From Flavobacteriaceae bacterium (lineage in GTDB: Bacteria > Bacteroidota > Bacteroidia > Flavobacteriales > Flavobacteriaceae): DNA of 64,000 nt. Positions 20,400 through 30,604 of the stretch are shown here, one piece after another. A program made the position numbers and the translations under genes. Below the pieces are notes generated by a model that had not been told where the DNA came from, did not search any database, and saw nothing but the letters and a program-made list of their open reading frames with translations. The stretch spans positions 1 through 64,000 of the forward strand of contig JADZFW010000018.1 of the NCBI GenBank assembly GCA_020854235.1, given 5' to 3'. Each line of letters opens with the position of its first letter. The first letter of the stretch is position 1.

Positions 20400-20927
20400 T
20401 TACTGCTTTTTCGGTGTTAATAATTGATTCAATTGAGCCCAACGGGGATCTATCTTCGGTTTTTCGTGTATTTCTAAATCTTTTAACTTGTCCAATACAG
20501 GTGATTTTAACGTTCCATCAGCAATACCGGGATGTACTTTTTTGATTGGAATCGCTAAAAGTATGGTCTCATAGAGGTATTGAGAAACATTGATCTGAAA
20601 TGATTCATGTGGAATAATCAAAATATCTTCGTGTTCGTCGTTGAATTCCTCCCCAAACTTGACTACCAAATGCAATGCATTTTGAATGTGTTCGTCAAAC
20701 GGTTCATTAGTTACATCACACAACAAGGTGGCCATACCATCTATTTGAATGAGTAATTCAAAAAAATTATTTTTTTTATCTAAAATAACTTCCGAATTAC
20801 AAGTGATGTTTTGAATTTCAGTGTATTGAAAAGCATCAAAGAACTTTCGGTCTATTTCGTAGTGAAAAACATGTTTCCCGAAACTAAGCCCCACAAAGGG
20901 TATGTTGTATTTTTGTAAGGGATTCAT
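20400..20927 (-). CDS. DUF177 (YceD-like) family protein
   Basis: Immediately upstream of rpmF, conserved yceD-rpmF arrangement; [25 protein letters not shown]. Confidence 0.85.
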   Translation of the reverse strand: MNPLQKYNIPFVGLSFGKHVFHYEIDRKFFDAFQYTEIQNITCNSEVILDKKNNFFELLIQIDGMATLLCDVTNEPFDEHIQNALHLVVKFGEEFNDEHEDILIIPHESFQINVSQYLYETILLAIPIKKVHPGIADGTLKSPVLDKLKDLEIHEKPKIDPRWAQLNQLLTPKKQ

Positions 20928-21008
20928 CTTCTTTCAATTCGAATAGAGCGTGCAAAGATATAAAAATTTCCGAAAAACAATAATGTACTGAGAAAAAGAT
21001 TTCTTTAT

Positions 21009-22049
21009 TTACGAATTTTTGCCGACTAATGCATTCGCTATCAAATCGCTATTTTGAGTTCTATTTCTAAAAATATCAATTGCAGTATATACGGCTTCTT
21101 TAAAAGATTCAAAATCGGCTATGCCTTTTCCGGCAATGTCAAATGCAGTGCCATGATCGGGAGAAGTTCTGATTTTGTCAAGTCCTGCGGTGTAATTTAC
21201 GCCATTCCCAAAAGCCAAAGTTTTAAACGGAGTCAGTCCTTGATCATGATAGGCAGCCAATATGGCATCAAAATTCAAATAATTACCACTTCCAAAAAAG
21301 CTATCAGCGGCATAAGGTCCGTATATTAATTTACCTTCTTTTTGAATTTTTTCAATAGTTGGAATGAGAATTTCTTTATCTTCATTTCCAATAACACCAT
21401 TATCGCCTGCATGTGGATTGATGCTGAGTACGGCAATTTTTGGTTTGGTGATACTAAAGTCCAGTACTAAAGTTTGATTTAAAATTTCGATTTTTTCTCG
21501 AATCAACTCGGGTGTAATTGATTTACTAACTTCATCAATAGGAATATGTCCGGTCATCAATGCTACTTTTAGCTTATCACTCATGAGAATCATCAACGCT
21601 TGACCTCCGATTTTGGATTGTAAATATTCTGTGTGACCAGGAAAGTTAAAGGATTCGGATTGGATGGTATTTTTATTGATAGGAGCTGTAACCAAAACGT
21701 CAATATTTCCTTTATGGAGTTCTTCAACAGCAGCTTCTAATGATAATAAGGCATATTTTCCGCCTTCTTTATTAGCTGTGCCAAAGGATATTTCTACATC
21801 TTCATTCCATACGTTTATGAGATTCAGTTTGCCTGGTATTATACTATTGATGTCTTGAATTGATTGAATTTGGGTTTCAATATTGAGTATGGTTTTATAT
21901 TTGGAAAAGATTTTTCTAGAGGCAAATAAAACCGGAGTACATAATTCCAGCATGCGTTTGTCTTCAAAAGTTTTTAAGATAATCTCTATGCCAATTCCAT
22001 TGAGATCTCCGATGCTAATTCCTACGATTATATTATTGTTATTTTCCAT
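21009..22049 (-). CDS. pdxA: 4-hydroxythreonine-4-phosphate dehydrogenase
   Basis: VGISIGDLNGIGIEIILKTF; PINKN; GHTEYL; AYHDQGLTPFKTLAFGNGVNYTAGLDKIRTSPDHGTAFDIAG. Confidence 0.95.
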   Translation of the reverse strand: MENNNNIIVGISIGDLNGIGIEIILKTFEDKRMLELCTPVLFASRKIFSKYKTILNIETQIQSIQDINSIIPGKLNLINVWNEDVEISFGTANKEGGKYALLSLEAAVEELHKGNIDVLVTAPINKNTIQSESFNFPGHTEYLQSKIGGQALMILMSDKLKVALMTGHIPIDEVSKSITPELIREKIEILNQTLVLDFSITKPKIAVLSINPHAGDNGVIGNEDKEILIPTIEKIQKEGKLIYGPYAADSFFGSGNYLNFDAILAAYHDQGLTPFKTLAFGNGVNYTAGLDKIRTSPDHGTAFDIAGKGIADFESFKEAVYTAIDIFRNRTQNSDLIANALVGKNS

Positions 22050-22224
22050 AAATGTATGTGTCTGACTAAGGCTCAAAAGTACGGTATTTTAAAATATGAT
22101 TTACAAATAGCATGGTAAACCCTTTTAAAATTTAGCTAGAATCAACTTATATATAGATATTAAATATTTGTTTCTATATAAAGTAAAAAACGATTAAATA
22201 AAATAGATAAAAAATGTGGAAAAT

Positions 22225-22407
22225 TTATTTTTTCTTAGACACACCATATCCAATAGCTAAAGCAGCTAAAAGCATTACTCCGCCATCAACCGGAAACCCG
22301 GGAGGCGTACCACCTGGTGGTGGTGGAGGTGTTTGAGCCCATGTGGAAACTGTTGCAAATAAGAACAGTAGTAATAGGGTAGTAAATAATAAACTCTTTT
22401 TGTTCAT
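22225..22407 (-). CDS. Small secreted PID-CTERM-like sorting-domain protein
   Basis: MNKKSLLFTTLLLLFLFATVSTWAQTPPPPPGGTPPGFPVDGGVMLLAALAIGYGVSKKK: signal peptide, Pro-rich linker, P-V-D-G-G, hydrophobic helix, basic tail. Confidence 0.75.
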   Translation of the reverse strand: MNKKSLLFTTLLLLFLFATVSTWAQTPPPPPGGTPPGFPVDGGVMLLAALAIGYGVSKKK

Positions 22408-22696
22408 GATGTGTGTAAATCTGGGACTATACAACGGGGCAAATGTATAAATTTATTTGAATTAAAAAAATTTTAATAAAAAATGTTATAAAATAAATAA
22501 TACTTTTTTTAATAAGCTTCTTTCTAGGGTTGTAAAAATTTAAAAAATTTCCCCATCAAGTATATAAAATGTAGGAAATAACTGTTTTTATGATGATTTT
22601 GTGATTTCTAACGTGCCTCCTAACTTTGATAAACATTCTGAAGCGAGCTTTATAAATTATATGTGAAGTTCCAAAAATGGAGAGATAAAGTGTGCT

Positions 22697-22801
22697 GTTG
22701 TGCCACATTTGGGATAAGTTGGGTCAGAATTGTCGCATGTTGAGTCACATTTGTCCTATGTTGGGTCAGATTTGTCTCAAATGCGGGTAAATTTGAGATA
22801 G
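22697..22801. repeat. Degenerate 21-bp tandem array, about 5 units
   Basis: Units at 22697, 22718, 22739, 22760, 22781, e.g. GTTGGGTCAGAATTGTCGCAT / GTTGAGTCACATTTGTCCTAT / GTTGGGTCAGATTTGTCTCAA. Confidence 0.75.
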
Positions 22802-22934
22802 GCTAAAGAGATTCTTTGGAAATTATAGCACTTTGGCTTCATTTTGTATCACTTCTGATACATTTTTTATTTTTGAAAATAATTCAAAAAAAAACTCTGA
22901 ATTATTGAAAAATCAATGATTCAGAGTTATTAAG

Positions 22935-23016
22935 TGCGGGCGAAGGGACTCGAACCCCCACACCTCACGGCACCAGATCCTAAGTCTGGCGTGTCTACCA
23001 ATTCCACCACGCCCGC
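22935..23016 (-). tRNA. tRNA-Leu (anticodon TAG)
   Basis: Reverse complement gives GCGGGCGTGG...CCAGA-CTTAGGA-TCTGG...CGCCCGC-A with full cloverleaf and long variable arm. Confidence 0.93.
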
Positions 23017-23071
23017 TTGGTATTTTTTCACTTTTTGATCCTGATATTGCGTAAGTAATACCATCTATCAA

Positions 23072-24073
23072 ATGGACTGCAAAGGTAAATTATTTTTTGA
23101 AATACAAAATTATTTTTTGAGAATTCCCAAGACGTTGGATGTCAATTTTAAATTGTTTCTTTGCAATTCAATTTTTTTAAACGTGAATTCTAAAAATTTC
23201 GCCTTTGTTTTGGCTTTTTTGGCAGCCTTGATTTACGGATTGTCTTTTACTATTGCCAAGGATGTCATGCCTTTGTATATCAAGCCTTTTGGGTTTATTT
23301 TATTGAGAGTCACAGGAGCGACACTCTTGTTTTGGGTGGCCGGTTTATTGGTACCATCAGAGAAAATTGAATGGAAGGATTTTAAAATCATCATCCTGTC
23401 TGCTTTTTTTGGGGTTGCCCTCAATATGCTTACTTTTTTTAAAGGGTTGAGTTATACGACTCCAATCAACAGTGCAGTTATCATGGTAACGACACCTATA
23501 TTAGTATTGTTGTTTTCCTTTGTCTTTTTAAAAGATCCTTTTACGACGAAGAAAATTATCGGTGTAGTTATGGGTTTGATTGGCGCCGTAGCATTAATTT
23601 CTTTGGGTAAGAAGATGCAAGTCAATGCACCCAATGTAAGATTGGGCAACTTTTTAGTTTTTATCAATGCAGCTTCCTTTAGTGTTTATATGATTATTTC
23701 CAAAGGTATCATTCATAAATACCATCCCATCAATGTGACCAAATGGATGTACTTGGTTGGGATATTGATGGTGTTGCCTTTCAGTTGGAGTCAAATACAA
23801 GAGGTTCAATGGGAAGTCATTCCATTTGTCGGCTTTCTCAAAATAGGTTATATAGTCGTATTTGCTACTTTTTTTACCTATTTGTTCAATATCTTGGCTT
23901 TGAAAAAATTAAAACCTACTACATTGAGTGTCTTTATCTATATCCAACCCGTGGTAGCTACCCTTTATGCGATAAGTGTGGGAAGTGATCGATTGGATTG
24001 GTTGAAAATAGTAGCTGCTTCCCTGATTTTTATCGGGGTTTATCTGGTAAGTTTCAGGAAAACAGAAAGGTAA
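23072..24073 (+). CDS. EamA/DMT family transporter (true start probably downstream, e.g. GTG near 23183)
   Basis: Multi-TM; FAFVLAFLAALIYGLSFTIAKDVMPLYIKPFGFILLRVTGA. Confidence 0.85.
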   Translation: MDCKGKLFFEIQNYFLRIPKTLDVNFKLFLCNSIFLNVNSKNFAFVLAFLAALIYGLSFTIAKDVMPLYIKPFGFILLRVTGATLLFWVAGLLVPSEKIEWKDFKIIILSAFFGVALNMLTFFKGLSYTTPINSAVIMVTTPILVLLFSFVFLKDPFTTKKIIGVVMGLIGAVALISLGKKMQVNAPNVRLGNFLVFINAASFSVYMIISKGIIHKYHPINVTKWMYLVGILMVLPFSWSQIQEVQWEVIPFVGFLKIGYIVVFATFFTYLFNILALKKLKPTTLSVFIYIQPVVATLYAISVGSDRLDWLKIVAASLIFIGVYLVSFRKTER

Positions 24074-24145
24074 ATCAAGATATGGGTGCGTTTTTGTGAT
24101 TAAAATTTAATTACCTTTGCGTTTCTCTAAAAATGAAATATCCAG

Positions 24146-25003
24146 ATGATAGAATCAATGACCGGATTTGGTAAAGCGATTGCTCAATTGCCTACCAAAA
24201 AAATTACTGTAGAAATCAAGTCTTTAAATAGCAAAGGCATCGAAATAAATGCCCGAATTCCATCCAATTACCGTGAAAAAGAATTGGATATTCGCCGACT
24301 ATTATCTGAAAAATTAGTCAGAGGAAAAGTGGATTTTGGTTTGTATATCGAAACTACAGGTGCCGATGATTCCATTCGAATCAATAAACTGATGGTTCAA
24401 AAATACATGGATGAATTACGATCTTTGAGTCCCGGAACTCAGGATCATTTGCTTGAAATTGCCATGCGTTTACCCGAATCTGTGAGTTCGAGTAGAGAAG
24501 ATATCGACTTGGAAGAATGGGATTTGATTATCAAAACCATTGATAAAGCAGTCGTGAATATTCAATTGTACAGAAGCGAAGAAGGAATGGCTTTGAAAAG
24601 AGATCTTGAATTGAGAATCGGCAATATTTCAAATGCGCTGACTCAAATCATCACCTTGGATGCCTCCCGAAAGGAAGAAATGAAAACCAAATTGCGCAAA
24701 GCAGTAGACGAATTGAAAGTAGAAGTGGATGAAAACCGATTTGAACAAGAGTTGATTTATTACCTCGAAAAATTGGATATTACCGAAGAAATCGTTCGCT
24801 TGAAAAATCACTTAGAATATTTTATACAAGATTTGAATCAAGTGGAATCCAATGGAAAAAAAATGGGTTTTATTTCTCAGGAAATGGGACGCGAAATCAA
24901 TACCATTGGATCCAAAGCCAATCATGCACCCATGCAAAAATTGGTCATTCAAATGAAAGATGAATTGGAAAAAATTAAAGAACAATCTTTAAACGTTTTG
25001 TAA
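24146..25003 (+). CDS. YicC/YloC family endoribonuclease
   Basis: MIESMTGFGKA; KSLNSKGIEINARIPSNYREKELDIRRLLSEKLVRGKVDF; C-terminal NTIGSKA. Confidence 0.93.
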   Translation: MIESMTGFGKAIAQLPTKKITVEIKSLNSKGIEINARIPSNYREKELDIRRLLSEKLVRGKVDFGLYIETTGADDSIRINKLMVQKYMDELRSLSPGTQDHLLEIAMRLPESVSSSREDIDLEEWDLIIKTIDKAVVNIQLYRSEEGMALKRDLELRIGNISNALTQIITLDASRKEEMKTKLRKAVDELKVEVDENRFEQELIYYLEKLDITEEIVRLKNHLEYFIQDLNQVESNGKKMGFISQEMGREINTIGSKANHAPMQKLVIQMKDELEKIKEQSLNVL

Positions 25004-25588
25004 ATGTCAACGGGCAAACTCATCGTATTTTCAGCACCATCCGGTGCAGGTAAAACCAGTTTGGTTCATTATTTATTGGCACAACCCGAATTGCAATTGG
25101 AGTTTTCTATATCGGCGGCATCTCGTCAGCGACGTGTCAACGAGTGTGATGGTGTGGATTATTATTTTATTGATAATGAAACTTTTAAGAAGCATATAGC
25201 CGAAAATGCTTTTGCAGAATATGAAGAAGTTTACAAAGGAAATTTCTACGGTACATACAAGAAAGAAATCGAGCGCATCCGCCAAAAAGGGAAAAATGTC
25301 ATCTTTGATATTGATGTGGAAGGCGGCCTGAATTTAAAAAAATTATATCCTGAGCAAACGTTGGCTGTATTCGTCAAACCACCTTCTGTGGAAGCTTTGG
25401 AAACCCGTTTGAGAAATCGAAAAACAGATACTGAAGAAAAAATCCAAGAACGTATAGCCAAAGCACACAAGGAATTGAAGTATGAAAATCGCTTTGATAC
25501 TGTAATCGTTAACGATGTTTTGGAAATAGCTCAAAAAGAGGCATATAAAAAGGTTGCAGCTTTTATTCAAATGGATTTGATTGATTAA
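25004..25588 (+). CDS. gmk: Guanylate kinase
   Basis: LIVFSAPSGAGKTSLVHYLL P-loop; GVDYYFIDNETF; next to yicC. Confidence 0.95.
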   Translation: MSTGKLIVFSAPSGAGKTSLVHYLLAQPELQLEFSISAASRQRRVNECDGVDYYFIDNETFKKHIAENAFAEYEEVYKGNFYGTYKKEIERIRQKGKNVIFDIDVEGGLNLKKLYPEQTLAVFVKPPSVEALETRLRNRKTDTEEKIQERIAKAHKELKYENRFDTVIVNDVLEIAQKEAYKKVAAFIQMDLID

Positions 25589-25694
25589 AACTTCATGATT
25601 GATTTGTATCTTTGAATGTATTTTCAAATTTATTTATTGATCTTGAAGTCTTGTTTTCATTAAAATATTAATATTTTAAACATTCCAAAATAAT

Positions 25695-26282
25695 ATGCGC
25701 ATGAAGATAGGTCTCTATTTCGGAACTTTTAATCCCATACATGTTGGACATTTGATTATTGCCAATCATTTGGTGGAGCATGCCGATTTAGATGCCGTAT
25801 GGTTTGTGGTGACACCACTCAATCCGTTGAAAGACAAGAAAACCTTACTCGCCGATCACCATAGATTGGCTATGGTACAACGTGCAGTGGAGGATTATCC
25901 GAAATTGGAAGTCAGTGATATCGAATTCAAATTACCCCAACCCAATTTTACGGTTCATACGTTGGCGTATTTGAGCGAAAAATTTCCACAACATCAGTTT
26001 GCACTCATTATGGGAAGTGACAACATCCAAAGTTTTCACAAATGGAAAAATTTCGAATTTATATTGGAGCATTATCCTATTTATGTATATCCACGACTGA
26101 CTGAAGTGAAAGAAAAAACCCCTTTCGAACAGCATACTAATGTGCAAATCATGCAAGCTCCTATTATTGAAATTTCCGCTACAACAATCAGAAAAGACAT
26201 CAAAGCCCAAAAAAATGTACGCCCTCTTTTACCTGAAAAGGTGTGGCAATATATAGATCAAATGAATTTTTATAGGAAGTAA
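25695..26282 (+). CDS. nadD: Nicotinate-nucleotide adenylyltransferase
   Basis: GLYFGTFNPIHVGHLIIANHL; VTPLNPLKDK; ISATTIRKDI. Confidence 0.95.
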   Translation: MRMKIGLYFGTFNPIHVGHLIIANHLVEHADLDAVWFVVTPLNPLKDKKTLLADHHRLAMVQRAVEDYPKLEVSDIEFKLPQPNFTVHTLAYLSEKFPQHQFALIMGSDNIQSFHKWKNFEFILEHYPIYVYPRLTEVKEKTPFEQHTNVQIMQAPIIEISATTIRKDIKAQKNVRPLLPEKVWQYIDQMNFYRK

Positions 26283-26396
26283 CTAATAGTTTTTTCATTA
26301 TTTTTGAAACACAAAATTTAGCTCCTCGACTTTGCTTGATGACCTAAAAACAGAACACAAAATAAACTAAATATAGAACATTAAACTTTAATCAAC

Positions 26397-27200
26397 ATGT
26401 TACAAGATCACGAAATTGATTACAAAGTAATCGGAGAAGAAATGCAATTGGTCGAAATCGAACTCGATCCTCAAGAAACCGTCATTGCCGAAGCAGGTTC
26501 TTTTATGTATATGAAAGATGGTATCGTTATGCAAACTATTTTTGGAGATGGCTCTCGCAAAAGTGAAGGCGATGGTTTGTTTGGCAAACTTATAGGTGCC
26601 GGAAAACGACTGCTTACCGGTGAAAGTTTGTTTATGACTGCCTTTACCAATACCAGCATGGGTAAATCTCAAGTAGCTTTTGCTTCGCCATATCCAGGCA
26701 AAATTATTCCGGTAAATTTAATGGAACACGGCGGAAAAATAGTTTGTCAAAAAGACACTTTCCTATGTGCAGCCAAAGGAGTAGAAGTAGGAATTGAATT
26801 TCAACGTCGCCTTGGAACCGGTCTTTTTGGTGGAGAAGGTTTTATCATGCAAAAGTTAGAAGGCGATGGCATGGCTTTCATGCATGCCGGTGGTCATGTG
26901 ATGGAACGTACTTTGAATGCCGGAGAAACATTACGCATCGATACCGGTTGTGTGGTAGGTTATACAAAAGACATTCAATATGATATTGAAATGGTAAAAG
27001 GTGTCAAAAATGTATTGTTTGGAGGAGAAGGTATGTTTTACGCTACTTTAAAAGGTCCCGGAAAAGTATGGTTGCAAACGCTTCCTATTTCCCGATTGGC
27101 AGGTAGAATCTTACAATATGCCCCACAAAGAGGCGGCTCAAAAGAAGAAGGTAGTTTGCTGGGCGGTTTGGGTCGTATATTGGATGGAGATAATAGATAG
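26397..27200 (+). CDS. TIGR00266/AIM24 family protein
   Basis: [45 protein letters not shown]. Confidence 0.88.
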   Translation: MLQDHEIDYKVIGEEMQLVEIELDPQETVIAEAGSFMYMKDGIVMQTIFGDGSRKSEGDGLFGKLIGAGKRLLTGESLFMTAFTNTSMGKSQVAFASPYPGKIIPVNLMEHGGKIVCQKDTFLCAAKGVEVGIEFQRRLGTGLFGGEGFIMQKLEGDGMAFMHAGGHVMERTLNAGETLRIDTGCVVGYTKDIQYDIEMVKGVKNVLFGGEGMFYATLKGPGKVWLQTLPISRLAGRILQYAPQRGGSKEEGSLLGGLGRILDGDNR

Positions 27201-27215
27201 TCAGTTAGTTCTAGT

Positions 27216-28385
27216 CTAAAACAACCCATTTAAAGCAGGTTGCGAAATCCCGATTTGGGAAGGATCAAAATTAAATTTGGAAGTCAGTAAATTGGCATAT
27301 AGACTTCTAAAATCAATTTGGAATTTCAAATCTCCTTGATCCAAATCTTCCAAATCGGGATTTGTTCCTATCACTTTTCCCTGATTTTTTCCACCAATGA
27401 CAAATACAGGTGCAGCTGTTCCATGATCAGTGCCTTTGCCATTGTCTTGTACTCTTCTGCCAAATTCAGAGAAAATTACCACAGTCACATTAGATAAGAG
27501 ATTGGCTTGAATCAAGTCTTCACAAAAGGTATAAACAGCGTCGTTGAGTTCGGTTAATTTATTGTTTTGTATGGTCAATTGATTGTCGTGTGTGTCAAAA
27601 CCACTTAGCGAAGTGTAATAAATTTTGGAATTCAAATTTCCTTTGATCAAACGGCCAATCCATTGTAGATTTTTACCTAATCCCGTTTTGGGATATGTTT
27701 TCTCATCGGTTGAATTTTCCAATGCCTTTTGAATTTCCTCGGAACCTTCCTGTATTGAATGAGCAATTTTTCTCACAAAATCCAACTGAGGATTGTCGGA
27801 TAATTTGGTTTCAGCGGTATTTTCAGATTTTACCTTAAATCTTCCCGGATCTTTTAACGTAATGCAATGTGGATTGCTTCCTTTTAAAGCTAAGTTGTCT
27901 ATATTGTCTATATTTACTGCAGCCGTTGGTTGATTAGAGGTGCATTGCAAATCCAAAAACCGACCCAACCAGCCTTCATTTATATATTGTTGTGCTCCAC
28001 TGGCCGTTTGCCATATCTCCTGACTTCTAAAATGCGATCGATTGGGTTCGGGGTAACCCACATTTTGTAGAATACTAAGCAAACCCTTTTGTTGCAAAGT
28101 GCCGAAATCCTTCAAAGCCGGATGAAATCCCATGCCTTTATTTTTCCCGATGATTTGATCTTTGGAGATGGCAATATTTGGTCGCATTGCATAATACAAT
28201 GGATTTTCATAGGGTATAAAGGTATTCAAACCGTCATTGCCTCCATTGAGTTGGATAAAAAGAATGCATGATTCAGTGGAAAGCTCCATCCGTTGTGAAC
28301 CAAAGGCATATAAGAATTGGGGTAGTACTAATAATCCACCGGTATAGGTTCCGGTAAGAGATAAGAAATTTCTGCGGTTCATCAT
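27216..28385 (-). CDS. DUF1501 domain-containing protein
   Basis: MNRRNFLSLTGTYTGG Tat-like start; FIQLNGGNDGLNTFIPY; GTDHGTAAPVFVIGG. Confidence 0.9.
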   Translation of the reverse strand: MMNRRNFLSLTGTYTGGLLVLPQFLYAFGSQRMELSTESCILFIQLNGGNDGLNTFIPYENPLYYAMRPNIAISKDQIIGKNKGMGFHPALKDFGTLQQKGLLSILQNVGYPEPNRSHFRSQEIWQTASGAQQYINEGWLGRFLDLQCTSNQPTAAVNIDNIDNLALKGSNPHCITLKDPGRFKVKSENTAETKLSDNPQLDFVRKIAHSIQEGSEEIQKALENSTDEKTYPKTGLGKNLQWIGRLIKGNLNSKIYYTSLSGFDTHDNQLTIQNNKLTELNDAVYTFCEDLIQANLLSNVTVVIFSEFGRRVQDNGKGTDHGTAAPVFVIGGKNQGKVIGTNPDLEDLDQGDLKFQIDFRSLYANLLTSKFNFDPSQIGISQPALNGLF

Positions 28386-28387
28386 TT

Positions 28388-29776
28388 TTATAGAATTTGG
28401 AATTCGGGAGTTTGAGTGATAAAATGAAACAACCGCATGATGACTTCATCCGCATTAGGGCTGTATGGGTCAAAATCGTATTTGAGCATTTGTTCCAAAT
28501 CTTGCTGCATATTTTCATCAACTTGAAACAAAAGTCTATCCGTAAAGGACTGAATGATGGTATTGGGTTTGGATTTCTTATCCCAATTCAATTGGACGTT
28601 TACCGTTTCTACGTCAATTTCAATATCTTCCAAGCTGTCTTTCAAACCCTTGAATTTGAGATTTTTGCCTTGACACCACAGATCGGAAGCTTTATTTCTC
28701 TGTAAATACGTTTGTGATGTCAACCAGGAATTTCCACCTTCCCATCCTTTTACATTGGGTGGATTGAATAAATCCATGTCTTGTTGTCTTAAAAAAAATA
28801 GAATAGCTTCATCAGAAACCGGTTGTAATTGCAGTTCATTTGCCAATTGTAAAATGTAAACCAATGGATCTTTAATTTTACGACCTTGTATATCTTTTTC
28901 GTATTCTTCGGTAAAAATTTTGAGAAGTAAAGGCTTGATTTCAAAATTTTGGGTTCTAAAAAAGTCGCCATAATACTGTACTAATTTTTCATCGGGTTGA
29001 TCGTACAAAAACCATTGTAGAATTTTACGGGTTATCAGATATGGAATTTGAGGTTGTTCAAAAATTTGATCTATCAACTCTTCAACTTTAAAATGTCCTT
29101 TTTTCCCCAAGTATTCTATGGTTTCATTTACCTCCAATGGTTTTCTGTACATGGCTTTATCTTCTCCCAAATTGAGACCTGCTAAAGCTTTTGCCCCATT
29201 TTTAACGTCAAGTTCGGTGTAATTTCCAATCCCCAAGGTAAACAATTCCAACAACTCCCGACTTAAATTTTCATTGAGATTGTCTTTTTTATTGTCCACA
29301 TTGTCTAGGTACTTTACCATCGCATTGGTTTGGATGATTTTTTTGGTCAACTCTTTAAAATTGCCAAAAGCATTTTCATTTAAAACAGTATAATGCTGGT
29401 AGATCCAATAATTAACTTTGACTTTTTGGGCACTTGAAACAAAGTGATTGTGCCAAAAAACAACCATCTTTTCTCTCAATGGCCATTCGCTGGTTCTGAT
29501 GCTTTGAAGCCACCATTTTTTGAGTTGGAAGTGATTGTAAATTTGTTTTTTGAGTATTTTTTTTTGTTCTTTTTCGTCTGCATTTTTGATTTCTTGCCTC
29601 AGATTTTTTAAATCGGCTAAAGTATGTGGTTCATCCCTGAGGAAAGCGGGCATTTTAGGGGCAATGGAGAAAGAAAGAGATTGGGAGATGAAGGTGTTGA
29701 AACCCAATTTTTGAATTTGAACCGATTGTTGAGCTGAAAAACCTAGTCTTAAAGACCACAAGACATTTTTTTGCAT
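28388..29776 (-). CDS. DUF1800 domain-containing protein
   Basis: MVVFWHNHFVSS; LSRELLELFTLGIGNYTELDVKNGAKALAG; FNPPNVKGWEGG. Confidence 0.9.
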   Translation of the reverse strand: MQKNVLWSLRLGFSAQQSVQIQKLGFNTFISQSLSFSIAPKMPAFLRDEPHTLADLKNLRQEIKNADEKEQKKILKKQIYNHFQLKKWWLQSIRTSEWPLREKMVVFWHNHFVSSAQKVKVNYWIYQHYTVLNENAFGNFKELTKKIIQTNAMVKYLDNVDNKKDNLNENLSRELLELFTLGIGNYTELDVKNGAKALAGLNLGEDKAMYRKPLEVNETIEYLGKKGHFKVEELIDQIFEQPQIPYLITRKILQWFLYDQPDEKLVQYYGDFFRTQNFEIKPLLLKIFTEEYEKDIQGRKIKDPLVYILQLANELQLQPVSDEAILFFLRQQDMDLFNPPNVKGWEGGNSWLTSQTYLQRNKASDLWCQGKNLKFKGLKDSLEDIEIDVETVNVQLNWDKKSKPNTIIQSFTDRLLFQVDENMQQDLEQMLKYDFDPYSPNADEVIMRLFHFITQTPEFQIL

Positions 29777-29836
29777 AATCTGATTGATAAATGGCGGTTA
29801 GACTATACAACAAACGTAAAGTTTAAGGCTATGGTA

Positions 29837-30595
29837 TCAATTCTTTTTGCAATAGGGAAGAAGTTCTCCGGGAGCCAATCTATAAGCTTCAAAAAGTTCG
29901 GGAGTGAGCTTTTGGGCATAGTCCACAACTTCTACTTCAAATCCTACCGTTTTTAATTTATCAAAATAATCGCGACCATAAACTCTTACATGATCATATT
30001 GTCCAAAGTGTATGGCTCTTTCTTTTGGGTCGGTGATACTGAAATCTTCGTAGGATTCAGCCCTATTCAGATCTTGGGGAATTTGAAAAATACCCCAACC
30101 TCCCTTTTTTAGGACTCTATACAATTCATGCATGGCTTTTTGATCGTCGATGACGTGTTCCAATACATGATTGCAAAAAATTACATCAAAATGTTCATCC
30201 TCAAAAGGCATGTTAGTAATGTCGGCTTTAACATCTGCAAGTGGTGAATATAAATCGGCAGTGATGTAATCTAGGTTTTTTTGAGATTTGAAACGATGGT
30301 AAAAAGCTTGTTCGGGCGCAATGTGCAACACCTTCAAAGGGTCTTTAAAAAAGTTGGTTTCATTTTTTAGAAACAGCCACATCAAGCGATGTCTTTCCAA
30401 TGATAATGTCCCGGGAGCCAAAGCATTTTCTCTTTTGACTTGATACCCATAAGGTAAAAACTTGCGGTACGATTTGCTGTCAATAGGATCGGTAAATCGT
30501 TTGCCTTTATACCAAAACACCAAAAAAGGTCTGAGCCAATAACTGGCTTTGATTAAAAATTCGCGAGGAATGGTGTTGAGAATAATTTTGATCAT
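29837..30595 (-). CDS. Class I SAM-dependent methyltransferase
   Basis: VLHIAPEQAFYHRFK; FDVIFCNHVLEHVIDDQKAMHELYRVLKKGGWGIFQIP. Confidence 0.88.
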   Translation of the reverse strand: MIKIILNTIPREFLIKASYWLRPFLVFWYKGKRFTDPIDSKSYRKFLPYGYQVKRENALAPGTLSLERHRLMWLFLKNETNFFKDPLKVLHIAPEQAFYHRFKSQKNLDYITADLYSPLADVKADITNMPFEDEHFDVIFCNHVLEHVIDDQKAMHELYRVLKKGGWGIFQIPQDLNRAESYEDFSITDPKERAIHFGQYDHVRVYGRDYFDKLKTVGFEVEVVDYAQKLTPELFEAYRLAPGELLPYCKKN

Positions 30596-30604
30596 GTTAT
30601 ATGA

